Positions 5,912 to 5,974 of a stretch of 5,974 bases of DNA are shown one piece after another. Source of the DNA: Gammaproteobacteria bacterium (GTDB lineage Bacteria > Pseudomonadota > Gammaproteobacteria > Pseudomonadales > Azotimanducaceae); contig VXPR01000497.1 in the NCBI GenBank assembly GCA_009839405.1, positions 1 through 5,974 of the forward strand. The letters are read 5' to 3'. The notes under the pieces are model-generated. The model was not told where the DNA came from, made no database searches, and worked only from the letters and a program-made list of their open reading frames with translations. A program made the translations under genes and the position numbers. Positions within the stretch are counted from its first letter, which is position 1, and each line of letters starts with the position of its first letter.

Positions 5912-5974
5912 AAAAAGCGTCAACGTTTTAACGGAAGGGGGGCAAACCGCAACACAGTATATTATACAACAAAA
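5912..5974. other. AT-richer end of window; possible start of the next intergenic region
   Basis: Composition changes sharply from the GC-rich genes to A/T-rich sequence. It contains the inverted repeat GTATA-T-TATAC (5957-5967). On the minus strand this includes a consensus TATAAT (5966-5961), but the matching -35 would lie outside the window. No gene is visible. Confidence 0.3.

Overview
The window is high-GC bacterial DNA carrying five genes of acyl-CoA and small-molecule catabolism in two back-to-back transcription units. A glutathione S-transferase-type protein beside acyl-CoA enzymes and a luciferase-like oxidoreductase suggests an uncultured, glutathione-making proteobacterium more than an actinobacterium. 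This is inference from gene content; no rRNA or other phylogenetic marker is present. No phage, CRISPR, transposase or tRNA was seen.

Layout. The minus-strand block, read right to left, holds a luciferase-like flavin/F420 oxidoreductase (3594-2557), a GST-fold protein (2560-1928, start overlapping the previous stop as ATGA), a 319-base gap, and an AMP-forming acyl-CoA synthetase (1608-34). The gap contains a compact 128-bp element made of consecutive hairpins with inverted-repeat ends, which looks like a non-coding MITE/REP-type repeat. A 155-base divergent intergenic region (3595-3749) separates this block from the plus-strand pair: an acyl-CoA dehydrogenase (3750-5031, TTG start) and, three bases after its stop, a classical short-chain dehydrogenase (5035-5859). 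A strong hairpin follows at 5881-5911, then an AT-rich end.

How the genes could work together (inference): the synthetase activates a carboxylic acid to its CoA thioester, the acyl-CoA dehydrogenase introduces an alpha,beta double bond, and the SDR oxidises a hydroxyl group on the same or a related compound. The luciferase-like oxidoreductase and the GST-fold protein, probably translationally coupled, may prepare or detoxify the substrate. The substrate cannot be read from the sequence.

The most important observation concerns sequence quality. The acyl-CoA dehydrogenase appears frameshifted near its N-terminus by a block of 18 G followed by C-rich tracts. Bases 3861-3907 are a degraded second copy of 3764-3810, in which 12 of 13 mismatches are changes to C. 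Removing the resulting 97-base duplication restores one uninterrupted 394-residue enzyme. This looks like a poly-G sequencing/assembly artefact rather than biology, and any Gly/Pro-rich N-terminus predicted here should not be believed. I found no convincing undescribed system in the window.
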